Part shown: positions 21,501-34,188 of the stretch, piece after piece
Numbering within the stretch: position 1 is the stretch's first letter
Layout: each line of letters opens with the position of its first letter
From: Sarcocystis neurona
Lineage: Eukaryota > Apicomplexa > Conoidasida > Eucoccidiorida > Sarcocystidae
DNA: 64,000 nt
Direction: 5' to 3'
Assembly (NCBI GenBank): GCA_000727475.1
Contig: KL647291.1
Span: forward strand, 444,457 to 508,456
Notes under the pieces: model-generated
Database searches by the model: none
What the model saw: the letters and a program-made list of their open reading frames with translations, nothing else
Told to the model about the DNA's origin: nothing
Made by a program: the position numbers and the translations under genes

Positions 21501-24271
21501 CAGGGTGGCAACACATCATCTTGGACATCCTGCTTCCTGGCAAACAGAGAGCGACGCTAAATACATATAACGTCAGTATTATACCTGATGGGCGTTGAGT
21601 CAGCAATGTACGCGGTAATTTTTTCACTTCCTTGATCTTCCGAAAAGAACCGATTATCCTAGAGCCTACCACTCTGCTGTTTACGCCTCTGATTTTCTTC
21701 GACCGGCCGACGCTGTCAATAAAATGCCTCGAGAGTAATTTTCTTGCGCGCAGAAATAAGCACAAAACTCGACCGCCTGGCTTGGCCTCTCTTGTCGTCC
21801 ACAAGTCCAGCCAGAGAAGCCTTTGACCATCCGCAGCGCGTATAAGGTTGGTGCTTACCCGGCGCTGCGGTCACCGCTGTTTTGCTAGTATCTTTGATTC
21901 CAACTCATTAATTGCCGACGAGTGTTAGTGGATTTCTTACATTGTCACCGCACGGCATGCGCCACCTTGTGTCCGTGCCACCGTCCTTCGTGTACTCCGC
22001 TAGCAGTGTTGAATTCTACACGCCTCGGGGAAAACCCAGTTATTCCATTCGTATCCGTTCTGCTTTTCCTTCTCTCCATAGTAGGGCGCTCGCACCATCA
22101 CTTCTCACGTGTGGCAGGCGAGTAGAAATTCCCTGCGCACTCCAGTGGAATACCCTGTGCGAAGCCCAAACAAAAGTGGGATGTGCGAAAATAAGTGGTA
22201 CACTTCGAAAGATGTGACCCTTTCTTGTTTCAGGATTGGGGCGTGTCAGTTACGTTAATGCATGCGTCTTCCGTCAGAAATGCGAGGCGAGTTTCACACT
22301 GCTACCGAAGAACCGGCCGAACTCTACTGCTGCAGGGACACCGTATGGATCTGCCTCGCCATTTTTCTACAAGAGTTGCACACTACGCCGCCGCATCCCT
22401 TTCAATTTACTTTGAAGGCCCGTCTCATGACGAAAAGGACATACACGACCTTTCTCCTTAAATTATCTTTCTGTCCGGGACTTACCCTATAACTATGTGC
22501 TGTAGCCAGACTCGGGGTGGCGCGGAGTCTAGCAGGTTCTTCGAGCTATGTGGGCAATGATACGTGTGCGGTGGCTAGTGCTGCAGGGGGTCTCAGCAGC
22601 AGCAGCAGCTGCGTACGATTGTCAGCACTTGAGGATAGCTGAACTCAAGCTTTTAACAGCGATGCAGACATACACGTGTTTATGCAAGCGTGTCAGAGCA
22701 GATATCCAACGACTGCAGAACTCTGTGGACAGGCGTAAATGTACCAATACTTGAAAACCTTCGTGACAGGTTTGTGCCCGTATGCATATGCCGTGCTTTT
22801 AAAGATTTTGCCGTAAAAGGTCAGCCGGATGGTCAAGGCATGCGAGTGCACTGCTGTGGGACCAAGAAGACTCGGTGTAGTCCTTTATTTCGCTCAAGGC
22901 GACAAATCAGGACGTGTCACTTCTCCGGTATATGGGTGCGCGTAGGAAGCGAGCCGTCCCACACGCCGGACCCCTCCACCGTATTGATAAAGTGCCTGTA
23001 TCTTTACCGTCTGTTTCAAAATTTTTGTTGCGTGGGGATGACAGAAGTATTCACCTGTCTACGCGCTGGCCTGCTGAAACTCTTCGGCTGCAGAGACATC
23101 AGGGCCCGCAAGAATAAGAGTCAACTGTTGAGAAAGAACGTTGCTGAAAGAGAGCCGTCGTCCACCACCGCTGCTGCGTGCATGAAGACGCCACCGAGAA
23201 ATAAAAAACGACTACAGCCTTACCGCCGAACGGGGACGCTTCTCCTGTTTGCGTGCGTGTCAGCGCTCTTCCGAGTTGTCGACCACGACGCACGGCCGCG
23301 CTCCGTTCGTGTATTTTCCTACGTGTTTTAGTGTGTACGTGTGTACGCGTGTGTGTGTACGTATGTACGTGTGTGTATACGTGTGTAGGCACGTATACGC
23401 CCAAGGGTATGCTGCGTGCAAACACGTCGGCCACAGATATATGAGATACACTTTGGTTCGACACAGAAACACAGGAAAGCGACGCCGCCGGTGCTACGCA
23501 CGACCGTGGCACAAACCTAGAAAGGCCAGGTGTGTAGAAGGGGGAGCGTTCTTGCTTGTGGCGTACTCGTCAACCAATGGACAGGGCAGCTGCGGTAGCA
23601 CACAATCTGCATGCAATGAATTCCTGTGGATTGCTATCCACGTATCACGTGCTTCGGACGCAAGGATTCACACGTGCCTCGAAATCTACATGTACTTGTA
23701 TACTTGTGCTGGCGCCAACCCACTACCAATGCACAAAGGAAGGCTTGCTTGGGCGGTGCACGCCCGTGGTGCCGACAAAAAAAAGTAAATGGATTTGCAC
23801 CATCTACATAAGTATACATACATACACATGTGTGCGCGGTCCACTGCCGCATTACTATGCAGGAATGATGAAAGTAGGTCCTTCGTGTTCGTGATGCGAT
23901 CACCTGCATATAAAATTGCACCAGTGTACATACATGTATATATATACTAACTCAAGGATCAGTGCCGTACAGTGTTGACGCGGCGACGTACGAGTTAGGA
24001 CACGTACATGTGCTGACATATATTTACGTACGTGTGTCTATCTATCCATGTTGGATCTGTCTATTTAACGACTAATCTCTCTCTCCCTCCTTTCGTGTTT
24101 CTGTCGTGGTCGATACTGTGTCTCCCGCCTGGTACATGTGGAAGAGATGATACAAAATCCTGTAAGTGGACGATATTCGTTGTGAGAGTGGCAGATCATC
24201 AGCTCGGTGTTAGTGCTTCAAAAATTCGATCTCCTCTTTTCCTGCAGCGTCCTGCCCCGCTACGCCCGACT

Positions 24272-27200
24272 ATGCAGAAGTTCTGCAGATCGTATGCAGT
24301 GCTGCAGCGCGCACAGCAGCTGCTGGTGGTGTTGGTGGTTCTTGCGTACCAGCCACAGCAGCAGCAGGTGCTCCAGTATGTCGCTGCGCTGCTTCTGTTT
24401 GAGAGGTCTAGACCCGCTCTTCAGCCGCAGCGACCCTTCTTCGCACCGACAGCAGCAGCAGCAGGAGCTTCGGCAGCGAGCAGCTATGTGGTGCGCGAAG
24501 CAGCGCCAGCAGCAGCAGCAGAACGCATCTTCACAGAGCCGCGCAGAGACAGGTCAGGAAGAGCCGCGGGAGGAGACAGCCCAGAACAAAGCCCCTACAC
24601 GCCACCAGGAAGAGCTGCGGCAGCGCTGACTTCCGAGCCGGGAATCGGGGCGCTTGCAAAAGTCGCAGTGGAAACCCGAGAAAGGAGTCGCACCTGCAGT
24701 AAACCACTAGCAGCAGCTCATCCCCCTCAGGGAGTACTAGAAAGGTTCAAATGCGTGTCGGCGATAGAAGTCTTTCAGTTGCCACCAGGTACGAGAATTC
24801 CGTCCACCCCAGGCACGCGTCATTTTTCGCTTTCTCTACTACTTGCTTGTGGATTTCCGCCGAAAAAGACAGGTCATGCACCTGCCGGCGCTGCCGCTTC
24901 TATCTGCAGCCAGATAGGATATTGTAACTTCTCCGGGGAGGAGCTTTTCTCTCGTCCCTACAGGACCGAAAATGTTACGCAGAATTCTTTAGCAGCAGTT
25001 GTGGCGCCCACAGCTTCACCGGCAGCAACAAACGGGTCGTTCCCGGCTACAGCAGTGTCGCTGTCTCTAGCCAAAACAGCAGGAAGGTTCGCATCTTTCC
25101 AAGCAACAGCTAAGCCTCGGTTGGCGTCGAATTTTGCTGAAAAGAGCACTTCCCGTGTAGCTAGCACTTCCGTCCCGTTTACCTCTTCTGAACGGCCTTC
25201 AAGAGGTAGTCGTATATGGAGGACAACTGCGCCCGCGACTGCTGGTGTGGCTGTGGCAGCCCTGCTGTTGCCGTGCGTCGCGCCGCAAAGCACCACTGGG
25301 CAGCAGGAGCAGGAATCCTTACGCCAGGTGGTGCTGCGCCCGCTGGCTGCAGGAAAGAAGGAAGACCGTATGTGCAGCAGGTGGGGGAACAAGTCGCACG
25401 CACAAAGCGACACACAACATGGGGAAGAATATTCCGCGTGTCTGTGCCCTTGGTTCTGTGGCAGTGATAGAGTACCTGGAATAGCGGCTCCAAGGAATTC
25501 TCTTGTTCGCTGCCCTCCTTGCCGGGGAGCTGGACGTCAGGCTTCTATAGAAGACTTGGCCGCCGAAAGCTTCTCTCCGTCTGGCGCGCGATCATCCTCT
25601 GCACACTCCTACAAGGAAGCGGCAGCGGCAGCGAGGAACACCGGGGCAGCAGACCGCACAGCAGCAGCATGCAGTACAACGTGTAGCCCGGTCCCCCTGG
25701 CTGGGGTCTCAGCAGCCGCCGCCACCGCAGGAGAGACGCCAGTTAGGACGGTAAATCTCACAAGAGATGCACCAAAACCAGGCAGAGGAAAGGCAGCGGA
25801 TGCGTCGGCTCGGCATGCAGCAGATCCTACGCGGTTGGTTGATGCGCCTGTATTTGAGAGCTTCCTTCGAACGGCACTCGTCCAGTTCAAGACACTCTGC
25901 ACCTCTCAGGTAGAGGCGAAGCCGGCAGCAGACAGGGCCGCCGGTGCTGCTGCTGCTGCTGCGGGCGAAGAGGCACTTAGGGGGTCAGCCGCAGCAACAG
26001 ATGAAACAATAGCAGCGCTACAGTCAGCAGCAGCAGCTGTACGAAGCGGGTTCTTGAAGCTAGCAGAGTCGTTATCACCAACAGGGCTCCGTCGTGGAAC
26101 AACAGCTGGCGCGGCAACAGCACAGCAGGGAGATGATCCACCCGGAGCAGGAGGGGAGAAGAAAAAGCCGGAGTTGGCATTGGCTGCGGCCGGAGCAGCG
26201 CACGCAGAGAAGGCAGCTGCAGCACCAACACTAGCGTATTTCTGCCAGCTGCGACAGCTTGCATTTTTAGACCCGGGGCTACAAAGATACAGGTTTGAAG
26301 CGACGGGCAAAAAAGGAGAAGCGCCAGAAGGTGTGACAGGACTGGCACGAGGCGGTCTACAAGGCTGCAGGAGGAGGGAAAAGATCAGATGCAGCTGCAG
26401 CGGCTGCAGCAAGAGGAAAGCAGACGCTGATGAGGCGGAGAAGAGCGAACCCAATTGCAGGAGAGTTCCGCGTTCTGCTGCTCCGGGGGGGAGAATACAG
26501 AAATCCTTAGCCTGGCTTCTCTTCTGGAGGAAAAAGGAAGACACGGACAAAGACACACAGCAAGAGATGGAGAGTGGCGGTAGTGGGGTGGCTGCAACAA
26601 TTCGCGATTCTTCTGGACGCGATGATATGTTTGCTGCTGCTGTTGAAATAGATAAAGAGGTACGCGATAAAGCAGCAGAAGAAGCGCGGCGTCAGGCGTT
26701 CCGTTCGCCTGTTGTGGCGGCGGTGGTTCGTTTTTGGGAAGAGACTCCCAAATTTACGCGCTTCTATTTATCGACAGCTTTTACTCTTTCTCTTCTTTCT
26801 TCACTTTACGGCCAGTCGTATCCACGCGTTCTTTCTCCTGCCGCGTTACTTTTCAACTTCCCCGCGATGCGAGAGAAAGGACAGCTTCACCGCTTGATTA
26901 CTTCTCTCTTTTTCTTCGGTCCTCTCTCTCTGCCCACGCTTCTCTCTCTCTCTTTTGTCCACGCGTACCTCGGAGGTCTTGAGCAACATTTCCAGCGGCT
27001 AGAAGAATCTTCTTCTGCGTTGTACGCTCCTGATCCTCGCCGCGCATTTTCGCGTCGACGTCCTTCTCGTTTCCCGTTGTTGTCGCTTCTTTCACCGTTC
27101 TCCACGCGCCATATGTTTTCGCGCTTGCTGGTGTCCTCCGCTGCAGCGGCCATGACTCTCGCTGCCCTGAAGCGAATTCCCAACGAGCACCTTCTCCAGT

Positions 27201-27478
27201 GTATCTCCACCTCTCTGCTACATGTGTGGAGCCGTGTGTTTCCTTCGGGAGAAGCAGACTTTTACGGCCTCTTTACTGTTTCCAACGAATATCTTCCTTT
27301 CTTCTTCCTCGCGCAGAACTGGCTGTTTGAAGGGCGGATTGTCGCTGCTGATCTCTATGGCATTGGCATCGCTGCGTTGTGGCTTCTTCTCGTTCAACAG
27401 AGGCTCGAAGAAGAAGCGGAGCAGCAACAACAGAGGCAGCAACCAGCAGAGCAACAGCAAGACCAGGCTCGTAGGTAG
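24272..27478 (+). CDS. DER1: Derlin (Der1-like) protein with very long N-terminal extension; candidate apicoplast SELMA component
   Basis: The frame encodes 1,068 residues from ATG 24272. An upstream in-frame ATG at 24032 exists, but 24272 starts a good signal peptide: a short basic stretch, then LLVVLVVLAY. The C-terminal ~250 residues (about 810-1055) match the Derlin family: a PKFTRFYL entry, then KGQLHRLITSLFFFGPLSLP, closely following the family's WRLIT..FFGP motif, then HAYLGGLEQHF, HVWSRVFP and a last hydrophobic helix GIGIAALWLLLVQQ. Derlins are multispanning membrane proteins of ERAD; apicomplexans have a second, plastid set acting in protein import across the periplastid membrane (SELMA). 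The signal peptide followed by an Ala/Ser/Arg-rich region fits a bipartite apicoplast leader, so I favour the plastid form. Usual Derlins have about 200-260 residues, so the ~800-residue low-complexity insert is odd. It may include undetected introns. The tail is Gln/Glu-rich. Confidence 0.75.
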   Translation: MQKFCRSYAVLQRAQQLLVVLVVLAYQPQQQQVLQYVAALLLFERSRPALQPQRPFFAPTAAAAGASAASSYVVREAAPAAAAERIFTEPRRDRSGRAAGGDSPEQSPYTPPGRAAAALTSEPGIGALAKVAVETRERSRTCSKPLAAAHPPQGVLERFKCVSAIEVFQLPPGTRIPSTPGTRHFSLSLLLACGFPPKKTGHAPAGAAASICSQIGYCNFSGEELFSRPYRTENVTQNSLAAVVAPTASPAATNGSFPATAVSLSLAKTAGRFASFQATAKPRLASNFAEKSTSRVASTSVPFTSSERPSRGSRIWRTTAPATAGVAVAALLLPCVAPQSTTGQQEQESLRQVVLRPLAAGKKEDRMCSRWGNKSHAQSDTQHGEEYSACLCPWFCGSDRVPGIAAPRNSLVRCPPCRGAGRQASIEDLAAESFSPSGARSSSAHSYKEAAAAARNTGAADRTAAACSTTCSPVPLAGVSAAAATAGETPVRTVNLTRDAPKPGRGKAADASARHAADPTRLVDAPVFESFLRTALVQFKTLCTSQVEAKPAADRAAGAAAAAAGEEALRGSAAATDETIAALQSAAAAVRSGFLKLAESLSPTGLRRGTTAGAATAQQGDDPPGAGGEKKKPELALAAAGAAHAEKAAAAPTLAYFCQLRQLAFLDPGLQRYRFEATGKKGEAPEGVTGLARGGLQGCRRREKIRCSCSGCSKRKADADEAEKSEPNCRRVPRSAAPGGRIQKSLAWLLFWRKKEDTDKDTQQEMESGGSGVAATIRDSSGRDDMFAAAVEIDKEVRDKAAEEARRQAFRSPVVAAVVRFWEETPKFTRFYLSTAFTLSLLSSLYGQSYPRVLSPAALLFNFPAMREKGQLHRLITSLFFFGPLSLPTLLSLSFVHAYLGGLEQHFQRLEESSSALYAPDPRRAFSRRRPSRFPLLSLLSPFSTRHMFSRLLVSSAAAAMTLAALKRIPNEHLLQCISTSLLHVWSRVFPSGEADFYGLFTVSNEYLPFFFLAQNWLFEGRIVAADLYGIGIAALWLLLVQQRLEEEAEQQQQRQQPAEQQQDQARR

Positions 27479-27965
27479 CAGCGAGGCGTTAGCGGGATCG
27501 AGAGGGCAGCAGAAACAACGCAGCGCCTGTCAAAGAAAAGGGTGAGCAGCAGCAGCAACAGGGAAATGTGGAAGGAGTAGAGACCTTCCCGTTCTGTGCT
27601 CTCCTCCCTTCACTTGTGAAACAATAGCCATGTGCAGGTGTATAAAGAGAGAGAGAGAGAGAAACGTGCTGCATGCAGCTGCAGCACGTCGGAGCGCTGA
27701 CACGTCTGCCGTCCGCATCAGCAACGGACACCCCGGTAACAGCAGGAGCAGACGCTGCCGAAGCGTAAAAGTTGCACGTCTATCAAACGCAAAGACGAGA
27801 GGACGAGACCAGGAGAAGCAGCAGCAGCAGTCTCGCAATTGCCGTTTCTGCGGCAGCAGACAAGAGCCCAACCAGAGTCAGCAGACACTCGCACTTTTTG
27901 CCGCTGGGGCAGCAGCAGAAACGCGGCCTCCGCGTATTTCTACGTCCTTGACAGGTAGGTAGATA
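27479..27965 (+). other. 3' flank of the Derlin gene, CAG-rich
   Basis: The Derlin frame stops at TAG 27476-27478, but the next 480 bases stay GC-rich with CAG triplets and an open + frame at 27630-27962. A donor-like GTGAGC lies at 27541, and a GTAGGTAG at 27954 ends a coding-like stretch. This could be 3' untranslated sequence or small terminal exons of the Derlin gene; the sequence does not decide. Confidence 0.3.
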
Positions 27966-30900
27966 AACAGATGTGTCGGCCAATAAATTTTAACGCGCGC
28001 ACAGTAACACAGCGACCGTACGAGGCCGACATAGCTGCAGCGCTCGCCGCTGTTCTAAAGAGGAGAATCTGTGCAGACCAGGGTGCAAAAGAGGGTGGAG
28101 AGAAGTTTCTGCGGCTTCAGTCCCTGAGATAAGCGAAGAAATATGAGTTTGACAGGAAGAAAGAAAATTTCCAGATGTTCTCGAAGTCCTAGCTTCCAGG
28201 CGGGGCAGGTCGATACAGGAGAGCTAGCGTAGTACACACACACACAGAGAGCACAGCGCTTTGCTTTGTTTTCTTCGAATTTTCTAGCAGGAAGGTTTTC
28301 ATAGAACCACAAGCATCAGTATCAGTAATCGTGTAAAATAGAGAGTTGTTGACTTCGTTCAATAGCTACAGTCGAGCTGGGACGAGATGACGAAAAAGCA
28401 TTTGGTTCACGCTCTCCACAACTGCGCGAAGCAGTCGCAACCCGCAAGCGCTTGCATGGGAAATAGCGCTGTGGACAAGAGAGAGGTAAGAACGGAAAAA
28501 GATAAATAGAGCACCGTGGATGTAAGGAAGTAGTTGCGCCGCTTGTATGCCAACATATACGCAGATACACATAGGCGAAGGCGCTTCACTTGCATGTGCG
28601 TGTACACAAGGAAAAGCGTTGTTTGTACGTAGCTGTATATCCAGAGGGTAAAGGCGTAATCGACCTGGATATGGATATATATATATATATATGTGTTTAC
28701 GTGTATGTGGAGGGTGTCAACGGAGGGATTCGAAACACCGAACGGCGGAGCGCAAAGGTAGAAGTATGCGTAAGCTGTGCAAGGAGGCTATCAAGGACAG
28801 TGGAGGAAAAGGCGTGAAAATATAAGTCACGGTAAACCTGCGTATAGGACAAGCTCAGTATTTAATTGAACAGAAGAAGAAATATCACCACAGCAGGACC
28901 CAATTAGAATCTCCATAGAAACTGCTGTTGCAGAGCGTCCACTACGCCAGGAACAAAGGCTCCACCAGATATTTGAATAGAAGATGTGTTGAAAGGGCAA
29001 CTTTTTCAGGGAAACAACAGTGAGAAAGCAGCGTGTGGAAAGAGCGCTACAAGAGGCATGCGGAGTGGATGAGACACGTCGGCACTAGTCAAAGGCTCTC
29101 CCTGTCAACAGGAAGAGTGCTGTTTTATTTCGGCGAAAACTACAGGCACACGTGATTCAGCCAGGGCATTAGCCTATTTCGCTGTGTATATATATGTGTG
29201 TATATGTACACATGTATTCTACAGTGTACTTCTATACGTGCATGCATGCATGTCCCCACGTATGTGTGTACAGGTGCCTACCTCTGTACCTGCGTGTCTG
29301 CGCTACTGGCACATTTTGCCATCTACACATATGTAGGCATCCACATGCATGCATTCTGCGCGCATTCCTGTGTTCCATACTCGCACTGTTTCGTAGACGC
29401 CTAGCTGCTTATGCCATGTACAGTCGTCTGGTGTGCTGCCTCGATCCTAAGCGTGGTAAACTGTCCAAGCACACGCACAGGTGTACGTACAAGGGCCTTA
29501 TCCGATTTCCTTTTCCTGCAAATCTCTACCAATGCCCTGTCCCTTGCAGCGGATACCAGCTGCTGTGCACTCAGCCACTGCCAAGTGTAAAGATACACGT
29601 GCATACCTACACCGTGTACGTGCGCGTGTGTGCGTGCATCGGTACGTCCGCGTGCGCCCGTATACACGTGCAGAGACATATATATGTTGCACGTGTAGAG
29701 ATATCGCTTGGTGGCTGGAAGTCTGAAGTTCTGTAAGAAGCTGGAGACGGTCCGGAATTTGTACGCAGTTGCTGTACCTCCAAGGGAACAGCAACATATG
29801 CGTGTGCTACAAAGACCTTCGTACATACTCTGCGTCGCTCTGCTGTTTACGTCTAGCAAGCAAAAAAGTTTACTCTGCGGCCGCAGAGGTAGTGCGAAGT
29901 AAATGAAGGAGTGGCCTTCTTACGTCAACAGTGATGAGTCCTGACACATCGCAGTGGATAACGGCCACATAGAAAATGCATTCCAGCGTGTGTTTACCTA
30001 CGCACTTTCAGAAAAAAATATACTCTGTCACCTCTCAACTTTGGAAACGCGGGAGTGTGTGTGACTGTACACCGGTGTACATGTGAACACATTTGTGCTA
30101 TCCTTAAGGCCTTCTTATCTCAACAGCGCCCGTTGAAGCATGCGACTGCATCTGCACACATTCACACACATGCAGAAGATGACGTACAGCTGCAAACAGG
30201 TATTTACGTGTACAAATGCAGTTACACACTTTTGACGACCAGACCTCTACTTGTTCGGTAGCCCGTGGTGAGGTAACGGCCACTGTAAAGCACTGTCATT
30301 AGAAGCGAATGTCTCTCTTCTTTTGTAACTTTCAGCAAGGTGAACCGGCACACCAAGTTCAGTTTCACCGAGTTCAATTTCAGTGTCACAAATGTCGAAT
30401 TTACAGCTACTGCGCGCACCAATACGGTAGACGCAAACTTTGAACACTCACCCTTGCTGTGAGCCTGACACTCTTTTCCGAAGCAAACTACCGGGTTCAG
30501 CTCCGCCTATTCGCATGAGGAGTTACCTGTTGAGTACACCAATATGACATGACGGGACTCCCTTTACACGCGTGCGTGTTCGCACAAACGCACACAACAT
30601 CAAGCGTACTGCCACAATTTTATTAAGACGACGACGACCGCAACACAGTTGGCAGAGAACAGTGTTCTTCTGGTGTTTTCGTTCCCCACACGAATACCTC
30701 GAATACTCGTCTTATTTTCTTCTCCACGACGCCTTTACTGGAGACCATCGGCATCCGTACTCCCTGCACGTGTATGTCCTCAACGCAGACTGCCGTTGTG
30801 TGGACGGTGGCCACTCCTCTCTCAGGAGGTACTGAGCAAACATCTTCATTTGCTGCGTATATGGTCTTCATCGTACTGGTTCATGTGAGTGGCAGCCACG

Positions 30901-32003
30901 CGGTCGCCTGTATACAAATGTAAATAATGATCTCCTCGTGCAATTATAATTTAACACACAATCTTCTAATCATGTTGATTCACCCACACGAACAGTGCAA
31001 GTTTCGGATACCTGATGACTAGATTGTACAACATTTGGATAAGGGATGAAGGAATGTACGCGCAGATGTGTACACGTGTGAGACAAAATGTGCGTCATTT
31101 GCGGTCAGTACGGTGGAACCGAAATACACAGTATTCGCTGTGTTGCAGACAAGTGGATCTCCGTGAACCCCTACATGCATGTAAATGTGTGTACACTAAT
31201 ATCTCTATATCTCCATATACGTGTTTATGTGCATACTCGTGTACGTACACGTACCGTGAGGAGCAGCGTAGCGATGCCCCGACTACAGCCACCAACCATC
31301 ACTGCGAGCCTATTCAGAGAAGCTCGCTCTACTGTAGACAACTTTGGGTGAAGTAGGTTTTTTTAAAAAAACAATGAGGTATCTGAAGCAGTGGAAACAA
31401 GGCGACTCTCTTCACCAATTAAGTGCGTACACGCTGCTGAGTATTTGTGCAAAGGTCATGCCAATTTGCAGCTCACTGTGAGCCTGTATGCAACTGTACA
31501 TACGATTACGTTCACGTGTAGACTCGGACTTACGTCTCACCTCTAACGTCGAAATCGTGCACAGGCTTTGTCTGCTTCAGTCCCAGGGAAAGCCGCTGCC
31601 TGTCTTCCCGTGACGCTCAGCCACTTTACAGAACTTGTGCATCCGTAATGACAAGCAATCTTGCTGGCGAAAGAGCGGACTACGTGTGTTGCTCCAAAAG
31701 AGTCCGTGTTCTAATGCATGTGTAAAGTACGTCAACATCACAGCACGAGCGTAGTTTCTCCATGCTTCTTTTCAAAGTAGGGAGTCTGCTGATCACGTGG
31801 CGGCCTTTTCTGCAACGGCGAAATTTTCGTCTGCTATCGGAAGCTGAGCGCCAGGTGACATGTCTCGGAATGTACTGTTGCGAGGCTGCTGTCTGCAAAG
31901 GCTTCTGTTTCTGCAGGGACTGCTGTTCCTGCTGATGCTGCTAACGCTGTCACTGCTGCGTGCGTTTGTGATTTGCTAGTGCTTCTGCCACCTGTTGTAA
32001 CCG

Positions 32004-32026
32004 GCTTTCAAGGGACGCTTGAAAGC
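32004..32026. repeat. Hairpin-forming inverted repeat, 9-bp stem, 5-nt loop
   Basis: GCTTTCAAG at 32004-32012 pairs exactly with CTTGAAAGC at 32018-32026 around GGACG. No poly-T tail or adjacent gene gives it a role. Confidence 0.6.
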
Positions 32027-32242
32027 GGATTGTCGAGGCGACAGATGAACGGGAAACAGTTCACCTCTAGCGTGCGACGACGTCTCCTCTGATGCCCCTG
32101 CACTGTAGTGCAGTCGCCTTGTTTTTGCAAATGTGGTCTAGTGCCTATCACGCGAGCACGCGCTGTCGCGCTCAAATGCTCTGATAGAGGCAGAAAAGCC
32201 AGTCACTGATCTGTGTATTCGCACGTTTACCTCGGTACAAAC

Positions 32243-32264
32243 ATATATATATATATATATATAT
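32243..32264. repeat. (AT)11 microsatellite
   Basis: A pure AT dinucleotide run of 22 bases, flanked by TG/AC-rich sequence. Confidence 0.9.
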
Positions 32265-34169
32265 GTGTACGTACACCCAGATATTATCACCACTATTATA
32301 CATGGCGGTGTGTATCCCTTTAGTGGTGATACAACGGTAGGCGCTCTGCAAAAGTGTATCCACCTCTCGTGAACCGACACGATGTCGGAGACACAGGGGA
32401 AACATGAGACCCATTTGCAGTGTGTGTGCGTCTACGTGTCATAATTGTGCTCGCTCGCGCACGCCACAGAGAGGGATTTTTCAATTAATAGACTGTCCAT
32501 GAAAACTACGTCCGCTCTCCCATATTCGCTTGCATGACTTAGGCATGCTAAAGACGATAGACTGGCAGAATGGGTGTGGAACCAATGTGTACGTATGTAC
32601 TCGCAAGACCATCTGTACGTGTGCAGTGAAAAATTGATACATGTGTACATGCACCGTGTTGTACGGAAAAGAGAGTCCACAGTGGTGTTTAGATGTGTGT
32701 CTCTTCTGCCTCCCCATACGTGGCTTAAATAGACAGTTTTCGCAGCTTCTTCTCCAACGCTTTGCCTCTGTGCCTATAGGGCTTCCTACGTGACTTCTGG
32801 AATGTATGTTCACCGCCCTGCGCGGGGTCCATGTGCTGTTCACGTTGCTGTCGTATAAAAATCGAACTCACCACACCACCTCACCATTGCCCACGGCCAT
32901 ATTCCCGGCACGCTCCTGAAAGTAGGTCGCAGCGTATTGACGTTGGTGTGCTACTCCTTCGTAGCACTTCCGATATGCGACAGTTGCCACCGCTCGCCAG
33001 TACGCTCACGCCTGGATTTGAGCATCCTTTGGAAGACTTTCTCGTGTGCGTACCTCGTTAGGGTTGCACATTATCCTGACAATTTATGTTTGATTCTCTT
33101 CACAAACCTCCAACCTTCTTCATTTCACTGGAAAGGACCACACCGTGTCCGACAACTCTGCTTCCTGCAGTCTATGCCTCTTATCCGCCTTGTTCCTTTT
33201 CCGCTTGGTTGCGTCTGCACAAATCTGTCTAACCACCTCTATAGACGGCTATCGATCGACCAGTGCCTCTGGATCTCTCCCAACACACAAACGTCCGTAA
33301 CTGAATAAATATGGTCTTCCGTAGATAATCACTTTCGGTTCTACATATATCGCACGTGTGGAATTTTCCATTTCAGTCGGTTGCACAATTTTCGCACCCA
33401 GAGTCCGTCTCGCTCTTAGGTGAGTACACATACACAGATTTAGGCTTCGACACATGAAAGTAGATGAACAGCTACAGATGGGCACACGAAAGCACACGGA
33501 AACACTTGGAAAATTCTCCGCATACATCAATATAAATAAGACATGTATCTTATTAGTCAGATAGTGATTGAGATACGTTGTGGAATCTGACGACCAATAG
33601 ACACGGGTGTAGTCATATAGACAACGTGGGTAGCCATCGGTGTGAACTCCTGTAAAGGGAAAGAAATTGATAACATAGATATGTGGATAGAGATACGTAC
33701 TAATGTACGACTTAGCTTGTTGTTTTTTACTGAGACCTACAATCGTTCACACACGTGGGTGAAGAATTAAGCACCTGTACATTGCTCCGGTTGTCAAAGC
33801 GATCCAACAAATATAATCATTTCGTTGTCTTACGTTCTTTCAGTAAAGCGCTTAGGAATCAGACAGCAGTATTTCTACAAACATTGACACATGTATATAC
33901 ATACGTTGACGTCCACGCAGAAACACCAGCTACCGGCGTTGGCGTTGCGATCCATCGATGGATGAAGACCCTTATGCGCTTTGCGTTGCCCGTTATGTCA
34001 TTTTCGTTGTGCGCACTTGTCATTAACCGAGCCAGCTGTACGTTGTTCCGCTAACGAGCTTTGCCTGGCGCTAGTAGAGTCACCGAATCGTCCGTAGAAG
34101 TGATACAACGGATACTTGTATCCCAGGCAAAAATGTGTATGACGCTGTTCCTCAATCAGTTTTCCTTTT

Positions 34170-34188
34170 CCTTGCATGAAATGCAAGG
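34170..34188. repeat. Hairpin-forming inverted repeat, 8-bp stem, 3-nt loop
   Basis: CCTTGCAT at 34170-34177 pairs exactly with ATGCAAGG at 34181-34188 around GAA. It follows a T/C-rich run. Function unknown. Confidence 0.55.

Larger units (their letters stand above)
15534..24271. other. Long stretch without a recognised gene
   Basis: No frame here resembles a family I know. The DNA is TG/TA-rich with short microsatellite patches, for example 17770-17840, 19785-19815, 23330-23395 and 23930-23950. The longest frame, 22690-23331 on the + strand (213 codons), has unremarkable composition and no recognisable motif. Within it, an ATG at 23182 would give a 49-residue peptide with a basic start and a hydrophobic TGTLLLFACVSALF segment, resembling a signal-peptide first exon, but nothing downstream supports it. 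Local repeats are listed separately. Confidence 0.5.

Noticed and set aside
24032..24271. Earlier in-frame ATG for the Derlin gene
   Set aside because: The 80 extra residues lack the features of a leader, whereas the ATG at 24272 begins a good signal peptide.
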